DNA of 64,000 bases from Phycicoccus sp. CSK15P-2 (GTDB taxonomy: Bacteria > Actinomycetota > Actinomycetes > Actinomycetales > Dermatophilaceae). The stretch spans positions 1 to 64,000 of the forward strand of contig NZ_JAFDVE010000013.1 in NCBI RefSeq assembly GCF_016888005.1, in the 5' to 3' direction. The position numbers and the translations under genes are program-made. This document shows, piece by piece, positions 36,025 through 44,514 of this stretch. The notes beneath the pieces are model-generated. The model made no database searches and had not been told where the DNA came from. It saw nothing but the letters and a program-made list of their open reading frames with translations. Each line of letters starts with the position of its first letter. Within the stretch, counting starts at the first letter, position 1.

Positions 36025-36620
36025 CGCTCCAGGAGGGCGGAGGCGAGGGTCTCCTGGAGCCAGGTCGTGAAGTCGTACAGCGCGACGAGCTGCACGAGCG
36101 GCTGGTCGGCGTCCAGGCCGTCGACGAGCGCCTCGAGGGTGTCGAGGTCGGTGTCGTCACGCAGCCCGAGCCGTTCGCCGAGGACGAGCCGGACGTCGGT
36201 GAGGGCGGTGAGGAACTGGTGCGCCTGCCCGGGGTCGAGGTCCACGTGGTCCTCGACCTCCAGGACGGCCACGGAGGCGGCGAGCGCCACGGCCTTGCGA
36301 TGCCGCAGACCGCCCTCGGTGAGCCGGCGGAACTCCGCGGCCGCCGCCTCGTCGTCACGGCTCGCGCTGGGCAGGAGACGGTCCAGGGCCGGGTCGCGCT
36401 CCTCCTCGGGCTCGGTGCGGTCCGGGGCGTCGCCACCGAGGGTGAGGCCCGCGACGATCTCGTCGAACCCGTCGTCGCCCGTGCCCACCGCCTCGGGAGG
36501 CTCGAGGAGGTCACGGACCTGGTTCATGAGCCCACCGACCACCTGGCGCTCGTCGGCGTCGAGCGTCGCGACGTAGCGGACGTGCTCGCCCCGGCCCCGA
36601 CGACGGAAGGCGCGGGCCAT
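36021..36620 (-). CDS. DUF2017 family protein
   Basis: 199 aa, acidic and helical, with VRYVATLDADERQVVGGLM near the N terminus and YDFTTWLQETLASAL at the end, typical of DUF2017. It follows clpS in most actinobacteria (Rv1332 in M. tuberculosis), suggesting a role near ClpCP proteolysis, not shown. Its ATG overlaps the clpS stop by one base (TGATG). Confidence 0.85.
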   Translation of the reverse strand: MARAFRRRGRGEHVRYVATLDADERQVVGGLMNQVRDLLEPPEAVGTGDDGFDEIVAGLTLGGDAPDRTEPEEERDPALDRLLPSASRDDEAAAAEFRRLTEGGLRHRKAVALAASVAVLEVEDHVDLDPGQAHQFLTALTDVRLVLGERLGLRDDTDLDTLEALVDGLDADQPLVQLVALYDFTTWLQETLASALLER

Positions 36621-36910
36621 CAGGCGTCCTTCTGGAAGGTGGCCCAGAGTCCGTACCCGTGCAGGGCCTCGGTGTCGGCCTCCATGGCCTCCCGCGGCCC
36701 GTTGGCGACGACCGCCCGGCCCTCGGTGTGGACCTGCATCATGAGCTTCTCGGCCTTCTTCCGCTCGTACCCGAAGTGCTGCTGGAGGACGAACGTCACG
36801 TACGACATGAGGTTCACCGGGTCGTTCCACACGATGGTGACCCAGGGGGTGTCGGGAGCCACGTCCCCCTCGGGGGTCACGACCTCCTCGGTCACGGGTG
36901 CGAGCGACAC
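36620..36910 (-). CDS. clpS: ATP-dependent Clp protease adaptor ClpS
   Basis: 96 aa. [40 protein letters not shown] and KKAEKLMMQ match ClpS, which delivers N-degron substrates to ClpC/ClpA. GTG start; TATCCT (36917-36922, minus) ends 6-7 nt upstream, so probably leaderless. It heads the clpS-DUF2017-VanZ run. Confidence 0.95.
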   Translation of the reverse strand: MSLAPVTEEVVTPEGDVAPDTPWVTIVWNDPVNLMSYVTFVLQQHFGYERKKAEKLMMQVHTEGRAVVANGPREAMEADTEALHGYGLWATFQKDA

Positions 36911-36938
36911 GCCCTACAGGATAGGAGGGGGCGACAGG

Positions 36939-38177
36939 TCAGCCGCGACCCCGGTTCCACGACCCGGCGTAGCGGCCGTCGTCGACCGCCCGGCCCCCCT
37001 CGCCGAGCTCGAGCGGGCGGAAGGTGTCGACCATGACGGCGAGCTCGTCGAAGGCCTCGACGCCGATCGAGGCCTCGGTGGCCCCCGGCTGTGGGCCGTG
37101 TGCGTGCCCGCCCGGGTGCACCGAGACCGAGCCCTTGCCGATGCCCGAGCCCTTGCGCGCCTCGTAGTCTCCGTCGACGTAGAACATGATCTCGTCGCTG
37201 TCGACGTTCGAGTGGTAGTACGGCACCGGGATCGCGAGCGGGTGGTAGTCGACCTTGCGCGGCACGAAGTTGCAGATGACGAAGTTCCATCCCTCGAAGA
37301 CCTGGTGGACCGGCGGCGGCTGGTGAACGCGCCCGGTGATCGGCTCGTAGTCCCGGACGTTGAACGCGTACGGGTAGAGGCAGCCGTCCCAGCCGACGAC
37401 GTCGAGCGGGTGGAACGGAAGCTCGTGCACGGTGCCGACGATCCCTCCCGGGCCGTTGCCCCGGTGCTTGATGTGGACCTCGCTCTCGTCGCCGGCCTTC
37501 GCACCGACGTCCTCGGCGAGCAGCGGACCCTGGGGCGCACGCAGGTCGCGCTCGCAGTACGGGGCGTGCTCGAGGAGCTGGCCGTACTTGCTGAGGTAAC
37601 GCTTCGGCGGGGCGATGTGGCTGTTCGCCTCGATGCAGTAGGCACGCAGCGGGTCCTTGACGGAGCGGCGTGGGAGCCACCGGTGCGTCGTGGACCGCGG
37701 GATGACGAGGTAGTCGCCCTCCGCGACGTCGAACGCGCCGAAGACGGTCTCGACGCGGGCCTTGCCGCGCTCGACGTAGACGCACTCGTCGCCGATGCCG
37801 TTGCGGTACCAGGGGCTCGGCTCGCCGGCGACGACGTAGGAGATGCGTACGTCGCCGTTGCCGAGGACGAGCCGGCGTCCGGTGACGACGTCGGTGTGCC
37901 TGACGTCCTTGGGGGCGAAGAGGTCGTGCAGCCGGAGGTGGCGGGGCTGGAGGGGGTGGTTCGGGGTCGTCGTGAGGTCGCCGGGGGTCCACTCCCGGGC
38001 GGCGGCGATCGTCGACGGGATGTTGCGGTGGTAGAGGAGGCTGGAGTCGCTGCTGAACCCCTCCTCCCCCATGAGCTCCTCGTAGTAGAGCTCGCCCTGC
38101 TTCCCGCGGCCGGCCGGGCGGCGGTGCTGGGTGTGCCGCTTCGGCGGGATGCTGCCCATCGCCTGGTAGTGCGCCAC
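36939..38177 (-). CDS. hmgA: Homogentisate 1,2-dioxygenase
   Basis: 412 aa. YHRNIPSTIAAAREW, DECVYVERGKARVETVFG, VIPRSTTHRWLPR and NFVPRKVDYHPLAIPVPYYH are homogentisate dioxygenase features carrying the Fe(II) His/Glu ligands. It opens the ring of homogentisate to maleylacetoacetate. Companion genes fahA (42882) and hpd (45351) are 5-8 kb away on different strands. GTG start with a GAGGTGG-like ribosome site. Confidence 0.92.
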   Translation of the reverse strand: MAHYQAMGSIPPKRHTQHRRPAGRGKQGELYYEELMGEEGFSSDSSLLYHRNIPSTIAAAREWTPGDLTTTPNHPLQPRHLRLHDLFAPKDVRHTDVVTGRRLVLGNGDVRISYVVAGEPSPWYRNGIGDECVYVERGKARVETVFGAFDVAEGDYLVIPRSTTHRWLPRRSVKDPLRAYCIEANSHIAPPKRYLSKYGQLLEHAPYCERDLRAPQGPLLAEDVGAKAGDESEVHIKHRGNGPGGIVGTVHELPFHPLDVVGWDGCLYPYAFNVRDYEPITGRVHQPPPVHQVFEGWNFVICNFVPRKVDYHPLAIPVPYYHSNVDSDEIMFYVDGDYEARKGSGIGKGSVSVHPGGHAHGPQPGATEASIGVEAFDELAVMVDTFRPLELGEGGRAVDDGRYAGSWNRGRG

Positions 38178-38211
38178 GGTGCTCGTCCACCTCGCTGTGG
38201 TCGGGGTCGGC

Positions 38212-38239
38212 GGCCCGATCGGGCCCTGCGCTCACCCTA
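38212..38239 (-). promoter_or_regulatory. hmgA promoter with palindrome
   Basis: TAGGGT (38234-38239, minus) is a plausible -10. GGCCCGATCGGGCC (38212-38225), a perfect 14-bp palindrome, covers the expected transcription start and could be an operator. The rest of the 244-bp gap to 38422 shows nothing else convincing. Confidence 0.45.
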
Positions 38240-38421
38240 GGCCGGTGGGCGGACACTGGCATCCCTGTCCGGTGGCGCCGGGTCAGGGTGGTCAGGAGTG
38301 TCCACGCCGGTCCGCGGTCGACCGGACATTCTGCTCACCGGACGTCGGCAGGGACGACCAGCCGACGGACGCCTCTGCCCCCACCGCGCGGGTGTCGGGA
38401 CGGTCCGCGACGATGGGTGGC

Positions 38422-38781
38422 ATGGACTGGCTCGACGCGCTCTTCTCCTTCGTCGGCGCCCTCGTCGGCGCGAGCGCCGCGTCGTGGGTCGCGCTACGGG
38501 GCCAGCGCCAGGACGCCCGCGGTGAGTGGCGGGTGCGTCTCGACCGCGCCATCGACCTCCTGACCTCCGACGACGACGCCGAGCAACAGATCGGGGACGA
38601 GCTCCTGGCCGACCTCATCGACTCCGACCTCGGGAGCGCGGACGACCGTGCCCTGGCCCTGCGGATCGCCCGGCTGCGGCTCGGTCAGCAGCTCGTCGGG
38701 AACGCCGATGAGCCCGAAGAGGTGGACCTCGCGCTCTCTCCGGGGGACAATGGCGGTGTCGAGCAGGAGGAGGCCACATGA
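38422..38781 (+). CDS. Small membrane-anchored protein, unknown
   Basis: 119 aa. One N-terminal hydrophobic segment (ALFSFVGALVGASAASWVAL) is followed by an acidic, helical cytoplasmic part with LRGQRQDARGEWRVRLDRAI. No family recognised. ATG at 38422 is chosen because GACGAT (38409-38414) ends 7 nt upstream. The stop overlaps the next gene's ATG (ATGA). Confidence 0.65.
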   Translation: MDWLDALFSFVGALVGASAASWVALRGQRQDARGEWRVRLDRAIDLLTSDDDAEQQIGDELLADLIDSDLGSADDRALALRIARLRLGQQLVGNADEPEEVDLALSPGDNGGVEQEEAT

Positions 38782-38939
38782 CCGCGACAACCCAGCAGGG
38801 TGGGATGTTCCGGCTCCCTTCGTCCACCGTCCGGTTGGCACGCGCCCTCGTCAAGGACGCCAAGCGCCGTGGCACCCGTGAGAACGAGCGGGTCGAGGAC
38901 GCCGCCCGGACGCCGCTCCCCGAGGACACCCAGCGCTGA
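38778..38939 (+). CDS. 53-aa basic small protein, unknown
   Basis: Short frame of 53 codons: hydrophilic N terminus, basic helix VRLARALVKDAKRRGTRE and acidic Pro-containing end. Good AGGAGG at 38766-38771 before the ATG and ATGA coupling to the upstream gene support it as real. No family recognised. Confidence 0.6.
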   Translation: MTATTQQGGMFRLPSSTVRLARALVKDAKRRGTRENERVEDAARTPLPEDTQR

Positions 38940-38972
38940 CTGTGCGCACCCACCTGTTCCCGTGACCTAGCC

Positions 38973-40058
38973 GTGGCCAGGGCCTTCCCGTTCGTCCTCC
39001 ACGTCGACCTCGACCAGTTCATCGCGGCCGTCGAGGTCCTCCGCCACCCCGAGCTCGCGGGCCGTGAGGTCGTCGTCGGCGGTCGCGGGGACACCACGGA
39101 GCGTGCCGTCGTCTCGACGGCGTCGTACGAGGCGCGCGAGCGCGGAGTGCGCTCGGGGATGCCGCTGCGGGTCGCCGCGCGCAAGGCCCCGGACGCGCTC
39201 TTCCTGCCCGTCGACGGGCCGCACTACCTCGCGGCGTCCGAGCAGGTCGTCGCCGCCGTCGGGGGGCTCGGCCTCGTCGTCGAGGTCCTCGGGTGGGACG
39301 AGATGTTCGTCGGCGGAGAGACCGACGACCCGGAGGACCTCGCGCGGCGCATCCAGGCAACGGTCCTCGAGGCGACCCGGCTGCACTGCTCGGTGGGTGT
39401 CGGGGACACCCGGGTGCGCGCGAAGATCGCCACCGACCTCGGCAAGCCGCGCGGGGTCTTCCGGCTCACCGCCGAGAACTGGCGGCAGGTCATGGGGCAC
39501 CGGCCGACGACGGCCCTGTGGGGCGTCGGGTCGCGGGTGGCCGCGCGCTTGGAGCGATGGGGAGTGCGCACGGTCGACGAGCTGGCCGCGGCCGACCCCG
39601 AGGTGCTCGTCGGCGAGTTCGGGCCGCGGATGGGGCCGTGGTACGGGTCGCTCGGTCGCGGGGAGGGCAGCGCGGAGGTCGACGACGCGCCGTGGGTGGC
39701 GCGCAGCCACAGCCGCGAGACGACGTACCAGGAGAACCTGACCTCGGCCACCGCGGTCGCGGAGGCCGTGCGCGTGCTCACCGACCAGGTGCTGGCCGAT
39801 GTCGCGCGCGAGGGTCGGCCGGTCGAGCGGGTCGGGGTGAAGATCCGCTACGCCCCGTTCGTCACGGTGAACCGCAGCCGCAAGCTCCCCGCGTCGACCT
39901 GCGAGGCCGCACGGGTGCACGACGCCGTCCAGGCGCTGCTCGCGGACCATCTCGAGGAGGGCAGGGAGGTGCGGCTGCTCGGGGTGCGTGCCGAGATGAC
40001 GATGCCCGAGGACGGTGGCGACGACGTCGAGCGCGCTCCGGTCCGCGGCCGCGTCTGA
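38973..40058 (+). CDS. dinB: Y-family DNA polymerase IV, DinB2-like
   Basis: 361 aa. HVDLDQFIAAVE (catalytic Asp), STASYEARERGVRSGMP, GWDEMFVGG (catalytic Asp-Glu), a thumb HhH (TALWGVGSRVAARLERWG) and little finger. The steric-gate position, Phe13 in E. coli DinB, is Ile17 here, matching mycobacterial DinB2 (Leu) that uses ribonucleotides. No C-terminal clamp-binding QLxLF is visible. GTG start. Confidence 0.9.
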   Translation: MARAFPFVLHVDLDQFIAAVEVLRHPELAGREVVVGGRGDTTERAVVSTASYEARERGVRSGMPLRVAARKAPDALFLPVDGPHYLAASEQVVAAVGGLGLVVEVLGWDEMFVGGETDDPEDLARRIQATVLEATRLHCSVGVGDTRVRAKIATDLGKPRGVFRLTAENWRQVMGHRPTTALWGVGSRVAARLERWGVRTVDELAAADPEVLVGEFGPRMGPWYGSLGRGEGSAEVDDAPWVARSHSRETTYQENLTSATAVAEAVRVLTDQVLADVAREGRPVERVGVKIRYAPFVTVNRSRKLPASTCEAARVHDAVQALLADHLEEGREVRLLGVRAEMTMPEDGGDDVERAPVRGRV

Positions 40059-40086
40059 GCCACCCGTCCGACGCCGGCCGGTGGGG

Positions 40087-41445
40087 TCAGGCGGCCGCGA
40101 GCAGGTCGGAGAGCCGCTGCTCGAGACGCGAGGGAGGGTCGGTGCCCCACCCGAGGAGTGGTGGCGCGGCGGAGCGGTACCGGTGCCCCGTCGGGGTACG
40201 GACCTCGATCTCGCGCGGGGAGCCACGAACCACGTGGACCCGCCAGCGCGGGGCCTCCTTGACCTGGTTGCAGCGCGCGCAGGTGCCCGAGCCGTTCTCG
40301 AAGCTGGTCCCGCCGTCGTGTCGGGCGGGGTGGGCGTGGTCGGCGTGCGCGATCGGGGCGTCGCACCACGGTGTCGCGCACACGTCGTCGCGGAGCACGA
40401 GCATCCGCCGCAGCAGACCGCCGAAGGTCCGGCGTCGTGAGTCCATCGCCACAAGGTCGCGCCCGTCCGGGCCCGTGTACAGCCGCCGCAGCCACACCGA
40501 TGCAGGTGCAGCGTCACGGACCCAGGCGCGAGCCACCGGCGCCGGCACCGGGCCGTGCCCGGGGAGGCGCGCCGGCTCCATGACGTCTCGCCCGTCGTCG
40601 CCCGTGCCGAGCAGCGACCGGTCGGTCATGACGAGCTGCACCTCGACAGGTTGGACCTGCCCCGGTTCCCTCCCCGACAGCAGCCGAAGCGCGGTGTCGG
40701 CGGCGACCGCACCCACACCTCTGCCGTCGGGCGTCTCGTCCGCCACCCGGCCGGCGACGACAGCCTTGGCCTTGGCCTGCATCGCGGCGTGTGCGCCGAC
40801 GACGTGCCGCAGCGGGCCGAGAACGGTGAGGTACGCCATGCCGTCGGGCGCCGGCCGTACGGTCACCCGCCGTGCGGACACCGCCTGCTCCATCCGCCGA
40901 ACGACGCCGGCGGCGTCGAGCTCGGCGGCCACCCGCCGCGCCGCCCGCCGTGCGGCGCGCCAGGACAGCCCCGCCAGGTGCGGGCCGACCCGGCGGTCGA
41001 CCTCGGCCCGGTGCTCGCGGCTCAGCGTGGCGGTCTCGCGGACCAGCTCGACGGCGTGCCGCTCCCCCGCCTCGCCGCGCTCGAGGGCGGCCATCGTCTC
41101 GGGCATCTCGTGCACGAGCGCGTCCGACATCCCGACGAAGCGGTCCCCGAGGGTCGGGGACTCCCGACGAGCCAACGCCACCTGCGACCCCACCGACCCG
41201 GCCGCGTCCTGGGGCAGCGCCTCCTCGTGCGAGCGGCGCAGCACGACGGTGGTCCGGGCCTGCGCTGCGCTCGCCGCTCCCTTGACCCGCTCGAGCTCGC
41301 TGACCAGCCCGACCCGCTCGTGGTCGTCGAGGGCGTCGGCGTCCACGGTCGCGAGCCACTGCCGGAACTCCTGCACCCGCGCCGCGGGACGGCACGGGTC
41401 GGCCTCCGACGGCGCCTCCGCGCACGGTGTCACCTGCGTCCCCAT
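40087..41445 (-). CDS. DUF222/HNH endonuclease (13E12 repeat family type)
   Basis: 452 aa. N-terminal DUF222 domain (VGLVSELERVKGAASAAQAR) and C-terminal HNH: CATPWCDAPIAHADHAHPA, GGTSFENGSGTCARCNQVK. These genes are multi-copy in actinobacteria and considered mobile-like. ATG after an AAAGGGGG ribosome site, with TAGAGT about 28 nt further up. Confidence 0.9.
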   Translation of the reverse strand: MGTQVTPCAEAPSEADPCRPAARVQEFRQWLATVDADALDDHERVGLVSELERVKGAASAAQARTTVVLRRSHEEALPQDAAGSVGSQVALARRESPTLGDRFVGMSDALVHEMPETMAALERGEAGERHAVELVRETATLSREHRAEVDRRVGPHLAGLSWRAARRAARRVAAELDAAGVVRRMEQAVSARRVTVRPAPDGMAYLTVLGPLRHVVGAHAAMQAKAKAVVAGRVADETPDGRGVGAVAADTALRLLSGREPGQVQPVEVQLVMTDRSLLGTGDDGRDVMEPARLPGHGPVPAPVARAWVRDAAPASVWLRRLYTGPDGRDLVAMDSRRRTFGGLLRRMLVLRDDVCATPWCDAPIAHADHAHPARHDGGTSFENGSGTCARCNQVKEAPRWRVHVVRGSPREIEVRTPTGHRYRSAAPPLLGWGTDPPSRLEQRLSDLLAAA

Positions 41446-41585
41446 GACGATCCCCCTTTCCCTGTGCCCACGACTCTAGGCGCGACCACCGACACACCCC
41501 TCGAGGCCCGACTCCCCGCCCGCCGCACCTGGGCCCAGGCCTTGCCCGGCGGGCAGCGCCCTCACTTGCAGCGGCGCACGGACCC

Positions 41586-42140
41586 TCACCGATCGTTTGG
41601 ACCATGGGACCCGGCGCCCACCCCGAACGTCACCCAGGTGTCCGGCGGCAGGTCCGGGCGGCTGGGCGATGACCGCAGCTCCCTGCGCCACCCGGCGTCG
41701 AACGTCGCGGCCACCGACGGCCAGAACGCGGCTGCGGCCCGGTTCTCCTGCTGGTAGGCGACCGCCCACCACCCCGGAGCGGACTCCAGCACCGTCCGCG
41801 CGACGTCGTGGCCGAGGTCGCGTCCACGGACGGGCGCCACGAGGAACAGGGCGCTCAGGACCCGCACCGGCCGGTCGAGGTCCCGGGTGACCGCCAGGCC
41901 GACGGGATGCGGCCCCGTGAGCACGAGCCACGCCCGCGTCTCCGGCAGGGATGCGTCGAGGGCCCGTTCGAGCCGTCCGGAGCGGTACGTCCCTTCGGAG
42001 GAGGGCAGCTCGCGGGTGAACCTCGACATGTGGCATCGGAACGAGTGCCATAGGCGACGGAGTGCGAGGTGGTCCGACGTGGTGGCGGGCCGCACGAGGA
42101 TGGGGTCCAGGAGGCCTGGGCGATGCGGAAGGAGGGTCAT
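41586..42140 (-). CDS. GNAT-like acetyltransferase
   Basis: 184 aa. ILVRPATTSDHLALRRLWHS starts a GNAT fold, APVRGRDLGHDVARTVLES is motif A (acetyl-CoA loop) and WWAVAYQQENRAAAAFWPSV motif B. Substrate unknown. ATG 42140 follows the terminator-like hairpin that ends the NYN transcript. Confidence 0.7.
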   Translation of the reverse strand: MTLLPHRPGLLDPILVRPATTSDHLALRRLWHSFRCHMSRFTRELPSSEGTYRSGRLERALDASLPETRAWLVLTGPHPVGLAVTRDLDRPVRVLSALFLVAPVRGRDLGHDVARTVLESAPGWWAVAYQQENRAAAAFWPSVAATFDAGWRRELRSSPSRPDLPPDTWVTFGVGAGSHGPNDR

Positions 42141-42145
42141 ACGAC

Positions 42146-42179
42146 AGAGCCTCGGTCGCAACCGGTGCGCCGAGGCTCT
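42146..42179 (-). terminator. Hairpin between NYN and GNAT genes
   Basis: AGAGCCTCGG and CCGAGGCTCT form a 10-bp perfect stem with a 14-nt loop that can fold further (CGCA/TGCG). Placed about 55 nt after the NYN stop on the minus strand. Confidence 0.6.
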
Positions 42180-42234
42180 CCGTCCATTCTCCCACAGCAC
42201 GACACCTCGGCGGGCGGCAGGAGCAGCCGCCCGC

Positions 42235-42795
42235 TCAGAGGAACTCGGCGGGGTCGAACTCGTCGATCGGGATGACCCGCACGCGCGGGAGCCGCTCGTT
42301 GAACGCACGGACGTCGTACTCGAGGTCGAACGCCTCCAGCCCCCGCTCCACGGACCGCAGGAACGCGCTGTTGCGGAACTCCGTGAACCCGACGATACCG
42401 ACCCGGCGTCCGTCCAGCAGCGCCTCGACCTCCTCGAGGAAGTCGCCGTCGTTGCTGACGAGCAGCACGTCGGCCTCCCGACCGCCGAGCTCGGTCAGAG
42501 TCCGTTGGATGCCGATGTCGACGACCTTCTCGTCCGCGCCCCCGGACAGCGGCACCGGCCGGTAGCCGAGGGCGAGCAGCGCCTGGACGAACGACATCGG
42601 CAGCTCGGTGCCCGCCGCGAGGAAGAACAGCCCGACGGCCGGCTGGCCCCACCGGGTCCGGGCGAACTCCAGCAGCCGCTCCCACCGCGGACGCTCCTCG
42701 GGCCGCGGCCGGCGCCCGAGGATGGAGGTGCCGAGCGTCGCGTCGATGTTCTCTCCGTCGACGAGCACGTAGGTCGTCCGCGGTGCGTCGCTCAT
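42235..42795 (-). CDS. NYN/PIN-like domain protein (LabA/DUF88)
   Basis: 186 aa. VLVDGENIDATLG, ADEKVVDIGIQRTL, VLLVSNDGDFLEEVEALL supply the acidic residues of a NYN metal-dependent RNase fold. Substrate unknown. TAGTCT (42802-42807, minus) ends 6 nt before the ATG, predicting a leaderless mRNA divergent from the fahA leader. Confidence 0.83.
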   Translation of the reverse strand: MSDAPRTTYVLVDGENIDATLGTSILGRRPRPEERPRWERLLEFARTRWGQPAVGLFFLAAGTELPMSFVQALLALGYRPVPLSGGADEKVVDIGIQRTLTELGGREADVLLVSNDGDFLEEVEALLDGRRVGIVGFTEFRNSAFLRSVERGLEAFDLEYDVRAFNERLPRVRVIPIDEFDPAEFL

Positions 42796-42837
42796 CGCCG
42801 CAGACTACGCCGGTCCGACCCGCGATAGGTTGGCGCC

Positions 42838-42885
42838 ATGTCGTCGCAGACCCCGGAGACGCTCCGCGCGCTGGACCGGCCATGA
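42838..42885 (+). CDS. 15-aa leader peptide coupled to fahA
   Basis: MSSQTPETLRALDRP then TGA. TAGGTT (42826-42831) ends 6 nt before its ATG, so it would be translated from the 5' end of a leaderless transcript. Its TGA overlaps the fahA ATG (ATGA). It has no Tyr or Phe run, so it is not an obvious amino-acid attenuator. Function inferred as delivery of ribosomes to fahA, which lacks its own Shine-Dalgarno. Confidence 0.5.
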   Translation: MSSQTPETLRALDRP

Positions 42886-44090
42886 CCTGGCTCGACCTGC
42901 CCGACGACCATCCCTTCGGCCTGCACAACCTCCCCTACGGCGTCTTCTCCGTCGGGCCCGACGGAGAGCATCGGGTCGGCGTCCGCGTCGGCGACCACGT
43001 CCTCGACCTCGCCGCCTGCGCCGAGCGTGCCGGGATGGAGTCCGCCGCGGTCTGGCGCGACGGCAGCCTGGACGCCTTCCTCGCCGAGGGCCGCCCGGCC
43101 TGGACCGCCGCTCGGGACTGGCTGCAGGAGCACCTGGCGAACGAGGCGCAGCGGGACTGCGTCGAGCCCGACCTCGTGCCGGTGCGGGACGTGACGATGC
43201 ACCTGCCGTTCGCCGTCGCCGACTACGTCGACTTCTACGCCAGCGAGCACCACGCGTCCAACGTCGGCCGGATGTTCCGCCCCGACTCCGAGCCACTCAC
43301 CCCGAACTGGAGGCACCTCCCGATCGGCTACCACGGCCGCGCCGGCACGGTGGTGGTCTCCGGTACCGACGTCGTCCGGCCGACCGGCCAGCGCAAGCCC
43401 CCGTCCGAGCCCACACCCACGTTCGGGCCGAGCACCCGGCTCGACATCGAGGCCGAGCTCGGGTTCGTCGTCGGCGGGGCGACCGCGCTCGGCGACCGGG
43501 TGGCCGTCGCGGACGCGGACGACCACCTCTTCGGCGTCGTCCTGCTCAACGACTGGTCAGCGCGGGACCTCCAGGCGTGGGAGTACGTGCCGCTGGGCCC
43601 GTTCCTCGGCAAGTCGTTCGCGACGAGCGTCGGCCCGTGGGTCGTCACCACCGACGCGCTGCGCGCGGCCCGCGTCCCGCTCCCCGGTCAGGACCCCGAG
43701 CCGCTCCCCTACCTGCAGGGGGACGGCGCGTACGGCCTCGACATCCACGTCGAGGTCGAGTGGAACGGCACCGTCGTCTCACGCCCCGAGTTCCGCGACA
43801 TGTACTGGTCCCCCGCCCAGATGCTCGCGCACCTGACCGTCAACGGTGCCACGGTGAGGCCGGGTGACCTCTTCGGCTCCGGGACGATCTCGGGCCCCGA
43901 GCCCAGGCAGCGCGGCTGCTTCCTCGAGCTCACGTGGAGCGGCCGGGACGCCGTGACCCTCGACGACGGCAGCGAGCGCACGTTCCTCGAGGACGGCGAC
44001 ACGGTCGTGCTGCGCGCCACCGCGCCAGGTCCGGACGCCCGGCCGGTCGGCTTCGGCGAGTGCGTCGGGACGGTCCGCCCCGCGCGCTGA
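42882..44090 (+). CDS. fahA: Fumarylacetoacetase
   Basis: 402 aa. VDFYASEHHASNVGRMFRP, GQRKPPSEPTPTFGPST, LLNDWSARDLQAWEYVPLG and GPFLGKSFATSVGPWVV are FAH motifs binding Ca/Mg and the catalytic His. It hydrolyses fumarylacetoacetate to fumarate and acetoacetate. ATG 42882 lies at the end of a short leader peptide rather than behind a ribosome site. Confidence 0.93.
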   Translation: MTWLDLPDDHPFGLHNLPYGVFSVGPDGEHRVGVRVGDHVLDLAACAERAGMESAAVWRDGSLDAFLAEGRPAWTAARDWLQEHLANEAQRDCVEPDLVPVRDVTMHLPFAVADYVDFYASEHHASNVGRMFRPDSEPLTPNWRHLPIGYHGRAGTVVVSGTDVVRPTGQRKPPSEPTPTFGPSTRLDIEAELGFVVGGATALGDRVAVADADDHLFGVVLLNDWSARDLQAWEYVPLGPFLGKSFATSVGPWVVTTDALRAARVPLPGQDPEPLPYLQGDGAYGLDIHVEVEWNGTVVSRPEFRDMYWSPAQMLAHLTVNGATVRPGDLFGSGTISGPEPRQRGCFLELTWSGRDAVTLDDGSERTFLEDGDTVVLRATAPGPDARPVGFGECVGTVRPAR

Positions 44091-44097
44091 GCCGGCG

Positions 44098-44514
44098 TCA
44101 AGCGCCGCGGTCCGGCGCGGACGGCGGCAACAGGTCGAGGAGCTCGGGCGCGAACATCGTCGCCGCCTCCCGGGCGGTCGGCGTCCCGGCGTCCGGGTCG
44201 GCGCCGGCCTCGACGAGCGCGTGGACGACCTCGTGTTCGCCCTTGAACACCGCACCCGCGAGGGGCACCTGGCCACGCAGGTTGGCACGGTCCGCATCCG
44301 CCCCACGCTCGACGAGACCGCGCACCAGGAGCGGATGACCGTGGTACGCCGCGAGCATGACGAGCGTGTCCCCCGACCCGTTGGTCAGGTCGACCGGTGC
44401 CCCGGCGTCCACGTAGGAGAGCAGCTCGGGGGCCCCGGCGCGGGCGAGGTCGAAGAGGCGGCCGGCGAGGTCGGCGACCTCGGCCGACATCCCGTCCGGC
44501 AGCGGCTCGCTCAT
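44098..44514 (-). CDS. Ankyrin-repeat protein
   Basis: 138 aa with about three ankyrin repeats: GDTLVMLAAYHGHPLLVRGL, GADADRANLRGQVPLAGAVF and HEVVHALVEAGADPDAG. Protein-binding, target unknown. ATG overlaps the RDD gene stop (ATGA), so the two are co-translated. Confidence 0.85.
   Translation of the reverse strand: MSEPLPDGMSAEVADLAGRLFDLARAGAPELLSYVDAGAPVDLTNGSGDTLVMLAAYHGHPLLVRGLVERGADADRANLRGQVPLAGAVFKGEHEVVHALVEAGADPDAGTPTAREAATMFAPELLDLLPPSAPDRGA

Noticed and set aside
40059-40086. Hairpin CCACC/GGTGG between dinB and the HNH gene as terminator
   Set aside because: Only a 5-bp stem with a long loop; too weak to call.
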